Source of the DNA: Prevotella sp.
Lineage (GTDB): Bacteria; Bacteroidota; Bacteroidia; Bacteroidales; Bacteroidaceae
Length of the DNA: 24,287 nt
Direction: 5' to 3'
Assembly: GCA_020026195.1 (NCBI GenBank)
Contig: JAHHQW010000038.1
Span: 1-24,287 of the forward strand
Part shown: positions 7,726 to 14,971 of the stretch, piece by piece
How positions within the stretch are numbered: the stretch's first letter is position 1
How the letters are laid out: each line of letters starts with the position of its first letter
Made by a program: the position numbers and the translations under genes
The notes under the pieces: generated by a model
What the model was told of the DNA's origin: nothing
The model's database searches: none
What the model saw: the letters and a program-made list of their open reading frames with translations, nothing else

Positions 7726-8542
7726 TAGAGGTCCTATAGGGGTTTTTGATTCGGGATATGGCGGACTTACTATATTAGATAAGTTCCGCGCTCTTTTGCC
7801 GGAATATGATTACATATATCTCGGTGACAATGCCCGTGCGCCCTATGGTCCTCGTTCGTTCGACATCGTTTACAAGTTTACGCTACAGGCAGTGCAGCAT
7901 CTTTTCGATGAAGGTTGCAGTCTTGTTATTATAGCTTGTAATACGGCGTCAGCGAAAGCTCTTCGAACCATACAGCAGAAAGACCTTCCTCACATTGATT
8001 CTACACGTCGTGTGCTGGGTGTAATACGTCCCACAGCGGAATGTGTGGGCAGTATGACAAAGACACGCCATGTGGGAGTATTTGCTACAGAAGGAACGAT
8101 AAAGAGCGAAAGCTATAAACTTGAGGTTGCGAAGCTCTTTCCAGACATCACTGTAGTGGGAGAGGCATGTCCAATGTGGGTACCACTTGTAGAATACGGA
8201 GAGTATGCATCAGAAGGTGCTGATTATTTTGTTAAGAAGAGAGTGGATGAATTAATGGAGCGTGATGCAGATATTGACACCATAATACTCGGTTGTACAC
8301 ATTATCCTCTGCTTCTTGATAAGATTAGAAAGTATGTGCCTTCTAATGTCAGTCTGATTCCCCAGGGAGAGTATGTTGCTAAAAGTTTAAAAGATTATCT
8401 TCAGCGGCATCCAGAAATTGACGAACGTTGTACAAAGAATGCCTCGTGTCGATATCTTACTACGGAGAATCCCGAAAAGTTTAAGCTCTCGGCAAGAGTT
8501 TTCCTTCGTTCAGACATAAATGTAAGTAAAGTTGAATTCTGA
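7712..8542 (+). CDS. murI: glutamate racemase
   Basis: MurI interconverts L- and D-glutamate, supplying D-Glu for the peptidoglycan stem peptide in the cytoplasm. The 276-aa protein has the expected IGVFDSGYGGL motif (Asp13, Ser14), LGDNARAPYG, the first catalytic cysteine in IACNTASA (Cys76) and the second in LGCTHYPL (Cys195). The length is typical. The ATG at 7712 overlaps the end of the third ompH gene by 14 bases; a GTG one codon later is a possible alternative. A terminator follows at 8569-8600. The pairing with envelope genes makes functional sense. Confidence 0.96.
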   Translation: MVQSNRGPIGVFDSGYGGLTILDKFRALLPEYDYIYLGDNARAPYGPRSFDIVYKFTLQAVQHLFDEGCSLVIIACNTASAKALRTIQQKDLPHIDSTRRVLGVIRPTAECVGSMTKTRHVGVFATEGTIKSESYKLEVAKLFPDITVVGEACPMWVPLVEYGEYASEGADYFVKKRVDELMERDADIDTIILGCTHYPLLLDKIRKYVPSNVSLIPQGEYVAKSLKDYLQRHPEIDERCTKNASCRYLTTENPEKFKLSARVFLRSDINVSKVEF

Positions 8543-8568
8543 TTTAACCAATATCTTACACGATATAT

Positions 8569-8600
8569 AATCTGTCATTAATCAAACGGCAGATTTTTTT
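8569..8600 (+). terminator. terminator after murI
   Basis: AATCTGTC (8569-8576) pairs with GGCAGATT (8588-8595) over 8 positions, one a wobble, with an 11-base loop. The T-run extends to 8600. It closes the ompH3-murI unit before the glycosyltransferase promoter. Confidence 0.75.
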
Positions 8601-8681
8601 ATAATCATAAAAACATAAAGCTTTAAATGCATGTATGCTCGTGCATTTGCTATTTTAGTACCATATTTCTATTGTATATAT

Positions 8682-8712
8682 TTTGAAATAACGCCTACAT
8701 GTGTTATCTTTG
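8682..8712 (+). promoter_or_regulatory. consensus promoter of the glycosyltransferase/OPT unit
   Basis: TTTG at 8682-8685 and TATCTTTG at 8705-8712 are separated by exactly 19 bases, a full match to the Bacteroidetes promoter. The predicted transcription start is near 8719, only about 12 bases before the ATG at 8731, so the untranslated leader would be very short. Confidence 0.8.
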
Positions 8713-8730
8713 TGCCAATATGCAGACGAA

Positions 8731-9993
8731 ATGAATGTACTGATTGTTAATACAAGTGAGAAAAGTGGCGGAGCCGCAGTAGCGGCAGGACGTCTTGTCG
8801 AAGCTCTCAATTGCAGTGGGGTAAAGGCAAAGATGGCTGTCATGAATAAAGAAACCGGCAGCTTTACTGTTGTCGGCACGCAGACATCATTGCAGCGCAA
8901 AAAGAATTTTCTCGCAGAGCGTCTGGGTATATTTTTTCATCTTCATTTCTCCAAAAATCATCTTTTTGATATTGACAATGCATCACATGGAACTGATATC
9001 ACAGGGCTTAGAGAGTTTCAGGAAGCCGATATTATACATTTCCACTGGATTAACCAGGGCATGCTGTCTTTAAAAAACATACGTGCCATATTACGCAGTG
9101 GCAAAAAGGTGGTTTGGACAATGCACGACATCTGGCCCGCAACATCTATATGTCATGTAACACTCGACTGTACTCGTTTTCATACCGGGTGTAATCATTG
9201 TCCTCTTTTGCCAGGTGGAGGGTCGGAGCACGATCTTTCGGCAAAGACTTGGAAACGCAAGCAGAAACTATTAAACGAGTATAAGATAAATTTCGTTACA
9301 TGTAGTAACTGGCTTTCCTCTGAAGCTTCAAAAAGTGCTCTGCTTAAAAAACAGAGTATCGTCAGCATCCCCAATCCCATAGACAATAAAAAGTTTGCAC
9401 CACAGGATAAGAATTCTGCACGTCGTATAGCAGGACTCCCAACGGACAAACGTCTTATCTTGTTTGCGGCACAGCGTGTCACAAATAAGTATAAAGGAAT
9501 GGATTACCTTATGGAGGCTTGTAGGAAGATGGCAGAACGTCATCCTGAAATGCTAAAGAATACAGGAGTTGTTATACTGGGTGGTTCTGCCGATGAGCTT
9601 CGCGATTCGTTTACCTTCCCTGTATATCCCATCAGTTATATAAGTGATGAGAAGAAAATGGCCGTACTATACAATTCGGCAGACATATTCGTGTTACCGT
9701 CACTGTCAGAGAATCTTCCAAATACCATCATGGAAGCAATGTCGTGCGGAGTACCGTGCGTAGGTTTCAATGTAGGAGGGATTCCCGAAGAAATAGACCA
9801 CAAACAAAACGGATATGTGGCTGAATACAAGTCAGCCGATGACCTTGCAGCCGGAATGTACTGGGTGCTTCACGAAAGTGATTATCAGCAGTTAAGCAGC
9901 AATGCTGTAAGTAAAGTCGCTTCACATTATTCACAGCGTTCCGTAGCAATGAAGTACATAGACGTTTACGAAAGAACTTTGAAAAACAAATAA
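8731..9993 (+). CDS. GT4-family glycosyltransferase
   Basis: This 420-aa GT-B enzyme should transfer a sugar from a nucleotide-sugar donor during surface-glycan synthesis at the cytoplasmic face. The N-terminal domain begins MNVLIVNTSEKSGGAAVAAGRL, with a glycine-rich loop, and has DIIHFHWINQGML and VVWTMHDIWPATSICH. A Cys-rich stretch, CTRFHTGCNHCPLL, follows as in some colanic-acid-type transferases. The C-terminal domain carries the GT4 signature SLSENLPNTIMEAMSCG (E-x7-E) and VGGIPEEI. A longer reading frame begins at 8701 with GTG, but that would overlap the -7 element, so 8731 is used. It is followed 10 bases later by a GT2 gene. The sugar and acceptor cannot be read from sequence. Confidence 0.92.
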   Translation: MNVLIVNTSEKSGGAAVAAGRLVEALNCSGVKAKMAVMNKETGSFTVVGTQTSLQRKKNFLAERLGIFFHLHFSKNHLFDIDNASHGTDITGLREFQEADIIHFHWINQGMLSLKNIRAILRSGKKVVWTMHDIWPATSICHVTLDCTRFHTGCNHCPLLPGGGSEHDLSAKTWKRKQKLLNEYKINFVTCSNWLSSEASKSALLKKQSIVSIPNPIDNKKFAPQDKNSARRIAGLPTDKRLILFAAQRVTNKYKGMDYLMEACRKMAERHPEMLKNTGVVILGGSADELRDSFTFPVYPISYISDEKKMAVLYNSADIFVLPSLSENLPNTIMEAMSCGVPCVGFNVGGIPEEIDHKQNGYVAEYKSADDLAAGMYWVLHESDYQQLSSNAVSKVASHYSQRSVAMKYIDVYERTLKNK

Positions 9994-10003
9994 ACATAAT
10001 CTT

Positions 10004-10801
10004 ATGATTAAGTTTTCTATAATTACAATTACATATAACGCCGCAAAAGTAATTGATGCGACACTCAGCAGTGTCTTAAGTCAGACTTACGGCAATGTAG
10101 AACATCTTATTATTGACGGAGCCTCTACCGACGATACACTCTTGAAGGCAAAAGACTATATGGAGGCCAGTTATACGTCGGTTAACGGACACGATGTAAG
10201 TATTTCGTCAGAGCCCGACGAAGGTATATACGATGCCATGAATAAGGGGCTTGAAAGGGCAAAGGGTGATTATGTGCTGTTCCTTAATGCAGGAGACAGT
10301 CTTCCTGATGAACATACATTAGAGAATATCGTAGAGACAGCCGACCTTGAAGGAATAAAGAAAGACGGATATCCCATGCCTGCCGTACTTTATGGTGATA
10401 CAGATATTGTAGACCGTACAGGAAAGGTCCTTTATCGTCGTCGTCTTACACCTCCGGAACGTCTTGACTGGCGTTCGTTCCGCAACGGAATGTTAGTATG
10501 CCATCAGGCATTCTATGTACGAACCGATATAGCAAAGCATAACAAATACAATCTTATGTATCGCTATTCTGCCGATGTTGACTGGTGTATACGTGTGCTT
10601 CACTATGCCGACAAGCATAAACTTGATATTAAGAATCTTCACGCCACTGTGGCGCATTACCTTGAAGAAGGAGCAACTACGGCACATCATAAAGAGTCAC
10701 TTGTGGAGCGTTATCACATCATGTCTAAATATTATGGAAAGATACCTACCGTGCTGCGTCATGTTAAGTTCTTCTTCCGTAACCTTTTCAGTAAACATTA
10801 A
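10004..10801 (+). CDS. GT2-family glycosyltransferase
   Basis: A 265-aa GT-A fold enzyme of family 2. It begins FSIITITYNAAKVIDATLSSVLSQTY and HLIIDGASTDDT, the nucleotide-binding half, followed by SEPDEGIYDAMNKGLERAKGDYVLFLNAGD, where the acidic residues should bind the metal and diphosphate. It resembles the WcaA/colanic-acid type. No transmembrane segment is obvious, so it is probably cytoplasmic or peripheral. It starts 10 bases after the GT4 gene, so the two are likely cotranscribed and may act in sequence on one glycan. Donor and acceptor are unknown. Confidence 0.92.
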   Translation: MIKFSIITITYNAAKVIDATLSSVLSQTYGNVEHLIIDGASTDDTLLKAKDYMEASYTSVNGHDVSISSEPDEGIYDAMNKGLERAKGDYVLFLNAGDSLPDEHTLENIVETADLEGIKKDGYPMPAVLYGDTDIVDRTGKVLYRRRLTPPERLDWRSFRNGMLVCHQAFYVRTDIAKHNKYNLMYRYSADVDWCIRVLHYADKHKLDIKNLHATVAHYLEEGATTAHHKESLVERYHIMSKYYGKIPTVLRHVKFFFRNLFSKH

Positions 10802-10824
10802 TATAACAACAATACTACGAAAAA

Positions 10825-12810
10825 ATGGAACAGAAACAGAAGGAACAGATTAAGCTGCCCGAAAATGCGTTCAGGGAACTGAAACCGGGCGAGCATTACG
10901 AACCAATTATGAAACCTGGTCAGGTGTATCCAGAAGTAAACGCATGGTCGGTTACATTTGGTGTCATCATGGCAATGTTATTCTCAGCTGCGGCTGCTTA
11001 CCTTGGTCTTAAGGTAGGACAGGTGTTCGAGGCAGCAATACCTATTGCAATTATTGCCGTTGGCGTGTCTACGGCTGCAAAACGTAAGAATGCACTGGGT
11101 GAGAACGTCATCATTCAGAGTATCGGAGCTTGTTCTGGTGCCGTAGTTGCCGGAGCCATCTTCACACTGCCCGCCATTTACATTCTACAGGCTAAATATC
11201 CTGAGATTTCAGCTTCATTCATTAAGATATTCATTAGCTCACTTCTTGGTGGTATCATCGGAATTTTATTCCTTATTCCTTTTAGAAAGTATTTTGTAAG
11301 CGATATGCATGGTAAATATCCTTTCCCTGAGGCAACAGCCACTACACAGGTTCTTGTATCGGGAGAAAAGGGCGGAAGTCAGGCAAAACCGCTGCTCTTT
11401 GCAGGTGCCATCGGAGGTCTGTACGACTTTGCAGTTGCTACGTTCGGACTTTGGAACGAGCAGTTTACATCGCGTATCTTTGGTTTGGGCGAGATGATAG
11501 CCGACAAGGCAAAACTTGTATTTAAGATTAATACCAGTGCAGCCATCCTTGGTCTCGGATACATTATCGGATTGAAATATACATTCATCATCTGTCTTGG
11601 TACAATGTTCGTTTGGTGGATAGTAGTTCCCGGTATGGGACTTCTTTTTAGCGGTGACGTACTTAATATGTGGGACCCGACCATTACGGCTGCCGTAGGC
11701 GATATGTCTCCAGAACAGATATATAATGCATACGGTAAGAGTATAGGTATCGGCGGTATAGCAATGGCCGGTATCATAGGTATCATAAAGTCTTGGGGTA
11801 TCATTAAGAGTGCCGTAGGACTTGCAGCCAATGAGATGAAAGGAAAGGGCAAGGGCGATGCAGACGTGCCACGTACACAGAAAGATATCTCTTTCAAATT
11901 CGTTGCCATTGCATCAATCGCAACAATCCTTATTACATTCGTGTTCTTCTTCTTCGGCGTGCTCGATCAGAACCTTATGTTTGCACTTGTAGCCATTGTA
12001 CTTGTAACATTCATAGCATTCCTCTTTACAACAGTTGCAGCCAATGCTATTGCAATCGTAGGTAGTAACCCCGTATCAGGAATGACACTTATGACGCTTA
12101 TCCTTGCGTCTGTTGTTATGGTAGCCGTTGGTCTCAAAGGTTCAGGCGGTATGCTTGCAGCACTTATCATGGGTGGTGTAGTATGTACGGCACTTTCTAT
12201 GGCAGGAAGCTTTATAACCGACCTTAAGATAGGTTACTGGCTCGGTACGACACCTAAGAAACAGGAAATATGGAAGTTCCTCGGAACACTGGTGTCAGCA
12301 GCTACTGTAGGCGGTGTGATGATGCTTCTCAACGAAACATACGGATTCGATTCTGGACAGTTTGCAGCTCCTCAGGCTAATGCTATGGCAGCCGTAATCG
12401 ATCCTCTTATGAACGGTGTTGGTGCTCCTTGGACACTGTATGCAATAGGTGCTGTAATCGCAATAGTACTTACATTCATCAACATTCCGGCACTTCCGTT
12501 TGCACTTGGAATGTTCATTCCTATTCAGCTTAACCTCCCGCTGCTTGTTGGTGGTATAGCACACTGGCTTGTAACACGTAAGGGCAGCAAGGAAGAAGTT
12601 GCCGCACGCGAAGAAAAGGGAACACTTCTTGCATCAGGTTTCATTGCCGGTGGTGCACTTATGGGTGTGTTCAGCGCACTGCTTCGTTTCGGTGGCGTGA
12701 ACCTTGTTAATAGCGAATGGATGGCAAATACAATGTCAGAAGTATGTGCTATCATTGCATACGCTCTGTTGATAACATATTTTGTTAAGGCATCAAGAAA
12801 AGTTAAGTAA
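10825..12810 (+). CDS. OPT-family oligopeptide transporter
   Basis: This 661-aa inner-membrane protein has many hydrophobic helices typical of the OPT family, which use the proton gradient to import oligopeptides or, in some members, metal chelates. The conserved beginning is seen as VYPEVNAWSVTFGVIMAMLFSAAAAYLGLKVGQVFEAAIPIAI, followed by the family's GENVIIQSIG segment and a KYPFPEATATTQVL motif near residue 165. A soluble loop with NEMKGKGKGDADVP lies near the middle. It is complete and ends at a probable terminator. It starts 23 bases after the GT2 gene with no visible promoter, so it may be cotranscribed, although the functions do not obviously match. The substrate is unknown. Confidence 0.95.
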   Translation: MEQKQKEQIKLPENAFRELKPGEHYEPIMKPGQVYPEVNAWSVTFGVIMAMLFSAAAAYLGLKVGQVFEAAIPIAIIAVGVSTAAKRKNALGENVIIQSIGACSGAVVAGAIFTLPAIYILQAKYPEISASFIKIFISSLLGGIIGILFLIPFRKYFVSDMHGKYPFPEATATTQVLVSGEKGGSQAKPLLFAGAIGGLYDFAVATFGLWNEQFTSRIFGLGEMIADKAKLVFKINTSAAILGLGYIIGLKYTFIICLGTMFVWWIVVPGMGLLFSGDVLNMWDPTITAAVGDMSPEQIYNAYGKSIGIGGIAMAGIIGIIKSWGIIKSAVGLAANEMKGKGKGDADVPRTQKDISFKFVAIASIATILITFVFFFFGVLDQNLMFALVAIVLVTFIAFLFTTVAANAIAIVGSNPVSGMTLMTLILASVVMVAVGLKGSGGMLAALIMGGVVCTALSMAGSFITDLKIGYWLGTTPKKQEIWKFLGTLVSAATVGGVMMLLNETYGFDSGQFAAPQANAMAAVIDPLMNGVGAPWTLYAIGAVIAIVLTFINIPALPFALGMFIPIQLNLPLLVGGIAHWLVTRKGSKEEVAAREEKGTLLASGFIAGGALMGVFSALLRFGGVNLVNSEWMANTMSEVCAIIAYALLITYFVKASRKVK

Positions 12811-12833
12811 AATATAACATACGGATATATGTT

Positions 12834-12875
12834 TCGCCTGCTTTCGTTAATACGATGGCAGGCGATTCTTTTCTT
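12834..12875 (+). terminator. probable terminator after the OPT gene
   Basis: TCGCCTGC (12834-12841) pairs with GCAGGCGA (12858-12865) over 8 bases with a 16-base loop, followed by TTCTTTTCTT. The T-rich tail is interrupted, so termination may be moderate. Confidence 0.6.
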
Positions 12876-13074
12876 GCTCGGATTATATATGTAGTATTGA
12901 CAATGTTTTGTGGTAATGTATCGTGTCGGATATCATTATTCGTGACAATTGAGAATATATGGTTAATAACAAAATGCTTGTAACAATCTAAAAAATTGCA
13001 TTTTGTATATTATAAAAGCCTCTGAAAGTAACATTTACCTACAAATTATGATTAGGAAATCGAATTAAATGATG
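12876..13074. other. intergenic region with an inverted repeat
   Basis: No gene is supported between the OPT terminator and the promoter at 13075. A 9-bp perfect inverted repeat is present: ACAAAATGC at 12969-12977 and GCATTTTGT at 12998-13006, with a 20-base spacer, about 70 bases before the downstream -7 element. It could be a regulator site or a weak hairpin; no T-run follows directly. Confidence 0.5.
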
Positions 13075-13082
13075 TATATTTG
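13075..13082 (+). promoter_or_regulatory. -7 element of the lipoprotein/PepSY unit
   Basis: TATATTTG matches TAnnTTTG and lies 59 bases before the ATG at 13142. TTAG at 13052-13055 sits at the right distance (19 bases) for a degenerate -33 element. Confidence 0.55.
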
Positions 13083-13141
13083 CAAAAAGTATTATTACAG
13101 AAAAATCATAATTGAATTATTAACAAAAAACAAATTAGAAA

Positions 13142-13732
13142 ATGAAGACAAAGAAATTCGCAGTAGCACTCGCAGCAGTAGCTATGTTGTTTACAGCATC
13201 ATGTGGTGGTAACAAGAAGGCAGAGACAGATGCTGCACAGGCAGAAGCAGTTCAGGATTCTGTAATGGAAGTTGAAGAAGTACTTGCAAATGCAGATTCA
13301 CTTGTAGGCAAGACAGTTAAGGTAGAAGCAATCTGTTTCCACGTTTGCCAGCACGGTCAGAAGAAGATGCACCTCATGGGTAACGATAGCACAAAGATAC
13401 TGCTTGTAATGGCTCCCGAAGGCGATAAGTTCAAGGAAGAATATAAGAACAGCATCGTAGATGTTGAAGGTACACTTATGGAGAGCAGAGTAGATGAGGC
13501 AGCTCTTGCAGAAAGAGAAGCTAACATTAAGGCTCAGCAGAAAGAAGAAAAGCAGCACGGTCATGGCGAAGGCGGATGCGATGCTTCTAAGAAGGCTAAG
13601 GGTGTAAAGAGCAACACTATTGCTGATCAGATTGCAGAACAGAGAAAGATGATAAAGGAAAGAGAAGCTAAAGAAGGCAAGGCTTACCTTTCTTATTACT
13701 ATGTTGTAGCTAAGACACACGCAGCTAAGTAA
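13142..13732 (+). CDS. lipoprotein with Cys/His cluster, OB-fold-like
   Basis: A 196-aa lipoprotein with signal segment and lipobox FTASC (Cys21). A folded part begins near residue 50 (LVGKTVKVEAICFHVCQHGQ) and resembles the small OB-fold proteins of envelope compartments, with strands running through ILLVMAPEG and IVDVEGTLME. It has a striking cluster, Cys65, His67, Cys69, His71 and His77, plus a second His/Cys patch, HGHGEGGC, near residue 140, so metal binding or redox chemistry is plausible. The C-terminal third is highly charged and helical. It is followed 2 bases later by a PepSY-type membrane protein, so the two probably work together at the periplasmic side. Function is not established. 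Confidence 0.82.
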   Translation: MKTKKFAVALAAVAMLFTASCGGNKKAETDAAQAEAVQDSVMEVEEVLANADSLVGKTVKVEAICFHVCQHGQKKMHLMGNDSTKILLVMAPEGDKFKEEYKNSIVDVEGTLMESRVDEAALAEREANIKAQQKEEKQHGHGEGGCDASKKAKGVKSNTIADQIAEQRKMIKEREAKEGKAYLSYYYVVAKTHAAK

Positions 13733-13734
13733 TT

Positions 13735-14295
13735 ATGATGAATAATATAAGGAAATGGTCGCGATACATCCATCGCGATCTTTCTTATTTTCTGGCTGGT
13801 ATGATTCTTATCTATGCCATTTCAGGTCTTTGTCTTAACCACAGAAGATCATTTAATCCTAATTATTCTGTTGATCGTACAGAGTATAAGATTGAGAAGA
13901 ATCTTCCTGCACAGGCTCAGATAGATAAGAATTTTGTAGTTAGCAATATACTTGCCGATATTGATGAGGCCGATAATTATACAAAGCATTATTTCCCCGC
14001 AGAAGGTCAGATGAAGGTATTTCTGAAGGGTGGTTCTAATGTCGAAATCGACCTTAAAACAAAGAACGCTGTATACGAGAAGGTTTCTCCGCGTCCGTTC
14101 TTAAGCGCATTGACAGGTCTTCATTATAATCCCGGAAGCTGGTGGACAACGTTTTCGGATATATTTGCCGTAGGACTCATTGTGATAACTCTTACAGGTA
14201 TTATAATGATTAAGGGCCGTAAAGGTCTTATAGGCCGTGGCGGAATAGAATTACTGATAGGTATCTGTATTCCTCTCTTATTCTTATTCCTATAA
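13735..14295 (+). CDS. PepSY-associated transmembrane protein
   Basis: A 186-aa membrane protein of the PepSY_TM type. It opens with WSRYIHRDLSYFLAGMILIYAISGLCLNHR, a helix flanked by conserved histidines, continues with a periplasmic domain of about 90 residues (DNYTKHYFPAEGQMKVFLKGGSNVEIDLKT), and ends with TGLHYNPGSWWTTFSDIFAVGLIVITLTGIIMIKGRKG plus a last hydrophobic helix. Members of this group are often linked to iron, haem or metal reduction, but the role varies. It starts 2 bases after the Cys/His lipoprotein, pointing to a joint periplasmic task. An ATG one codon later is an equivalent start. Confidence 0.85.
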   Translation: MMNNIRKWSRYIHRDLSYFLAGMILIYAISGLCLNHRRSFNPNYSVDRTEYKIEKNLPAQAQIDKNFVVSNILADIDEADNYTKHYFPAEGQMKVFLKGGSNVEIDLKTKNAVYEKVSPRPFLSALTGLHYNPGSWWTTFSDIFAVGLIVITLTGIIMIKGRKGLIGRGGIELLIGICIPLLFLFL

Positions 14296-14319
14296 TTACA
14301 GAATTTAGTATAACATTAT

Positions 14320-14361
14320 AAATCCCTGCAGCATTGTTTCTTACTGCAGGGATTTGTTTTT
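14320..14361 (+). terminator. terminator after the PepSY gene
   Basis: A perfect 12-bp stem, AAATCCCTGCAG (14320-14331) with CTGCAGGGATTT (14344-14355), has a 12-base loop and is followed by GTTTTT. It is one of the strongest hairpins in the window. Confidence 0.9.
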
Positions 14362-14390
14362 ATATAGATGTCTGTATTTGTTTAGACATA

Positions 14391-14429
14391 AAAAAACTGT
14401 CTGCAAATCGTAATATAATGCAGACAGTT
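14391..14429 (-). terminator. terminator of the minus-strand nucleotidyltransferase operon
   Basis: AACTGTCTGCA (14395-14405) and TGCAGACAGTT (14419-14429) form a perfect 11-bp stem with a 13-base loop. Read on the minus strand it is followed by a T-run (the As at 14391-14396), so it ends transcription coming from 14452-16018. Confidence 0.88.
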
Positions 14430-14451
14430 CTTATTGTAAGGAACTTTGAGT

Positions 14452-14955
14452 TTATTTCTCTCCAGGACGTTTGTCCTCTTTCCAGTTCTTGTCTATTTCT
14501 TCCTCGCGCTTCATGGCAGCCTTGATTATGTCACCGGCCGACTCAATGATAGTACGTTTTATTGTTGTTGTACTGATGCCAGGGGTATATGGGAAGTAAA
14601 CAACTTTTTTTCCGGGCTGACTCTTCATCCATTCCAGACCCTCAAGATATTTGTTCTCCCAGTCGTCACCAATTGTAACGATGTCGATGTCTTCGCGCTT
14701 GAGCTGTGCAATCTCGGTAAGTTTTACCTGCTTTACAGCCTTTGTAACACATCCGATAGATTCTACGATGCGTATGCGCTGTTCGAACGGAATAATAGGT
14801 TTCATACCCTTGTATTCCTCTATAAGCTCGTCGGTGCTCACACCTACAATAAGTTCGTCACCAAGAGCTGCTGATTTTTGCAGAATATTAAGATGTCCTA
14901 CGTGGAACAGGTCGAAACTGCCCGATGTAAACACTCTTACTTTCTTCTTTTCCAT
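14452..14955 (-). CDS. TagD-like cytidylyl/adenylyltransferase family protein
   Basis: A 167-aa nucleotidyltransferase of the HxGH superfamily, which activates a phosphorylated small alcohol, acid or sugar with CTP or ATP. The N-terminus FTSGSFDLFHVGHLNIL carries the HxGH motif (His18, His21), followed by LIVGVSTDELI, and the later GISTTTIKRTI corresponds to the second nucleotide-binding signature. This resembles glycerol-3-phosphate cytidylyltransferase (TagD), but the C-terminus is about 35 residues longer than the roughly 130-aa TagD and is highly charged. It lies 16 bases after a class V aminotransferase gene. Together they could make an activated amino-alcohol phosphate, but the substrate is not known from sequence. 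Confidence 0.85.
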   Translation of the reverse strand: MEKKKVRVFTSGSFDLFHVGHLNILQKSAALGDELIVGVSTDELIEEYKGMKPIIPFEQRIRIVESIGCVTKAVKQVKLTEIAQLKREDIDIVTIGDDWENKYLEGLEWMKSQPGKKVVYFPYTPGISTTTIKRTIIESAGDIIKAAMKREEEIDKNWKEDKRPGEK

Positions 14956-14971
14956 AGTATAGTTGTTATTA

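Noticed and set aside
11379..11909. 176-aa minus-strand ORF opposite the OPT transporter
   Set aside because: It is a reading-frame shadow of a clear membrane transporter gene and shows no coherent domain of its own.
13298..13720. long minus-strand ORF opposite the Cys/His lipoprotein
   Set aside because: It is antisense to a well-supported gene with a signal peptide and lipobox, and its translation shows only low-complexity Phe/Leu/Ser runs mirroring the Lys/Glu-rich sense strand.
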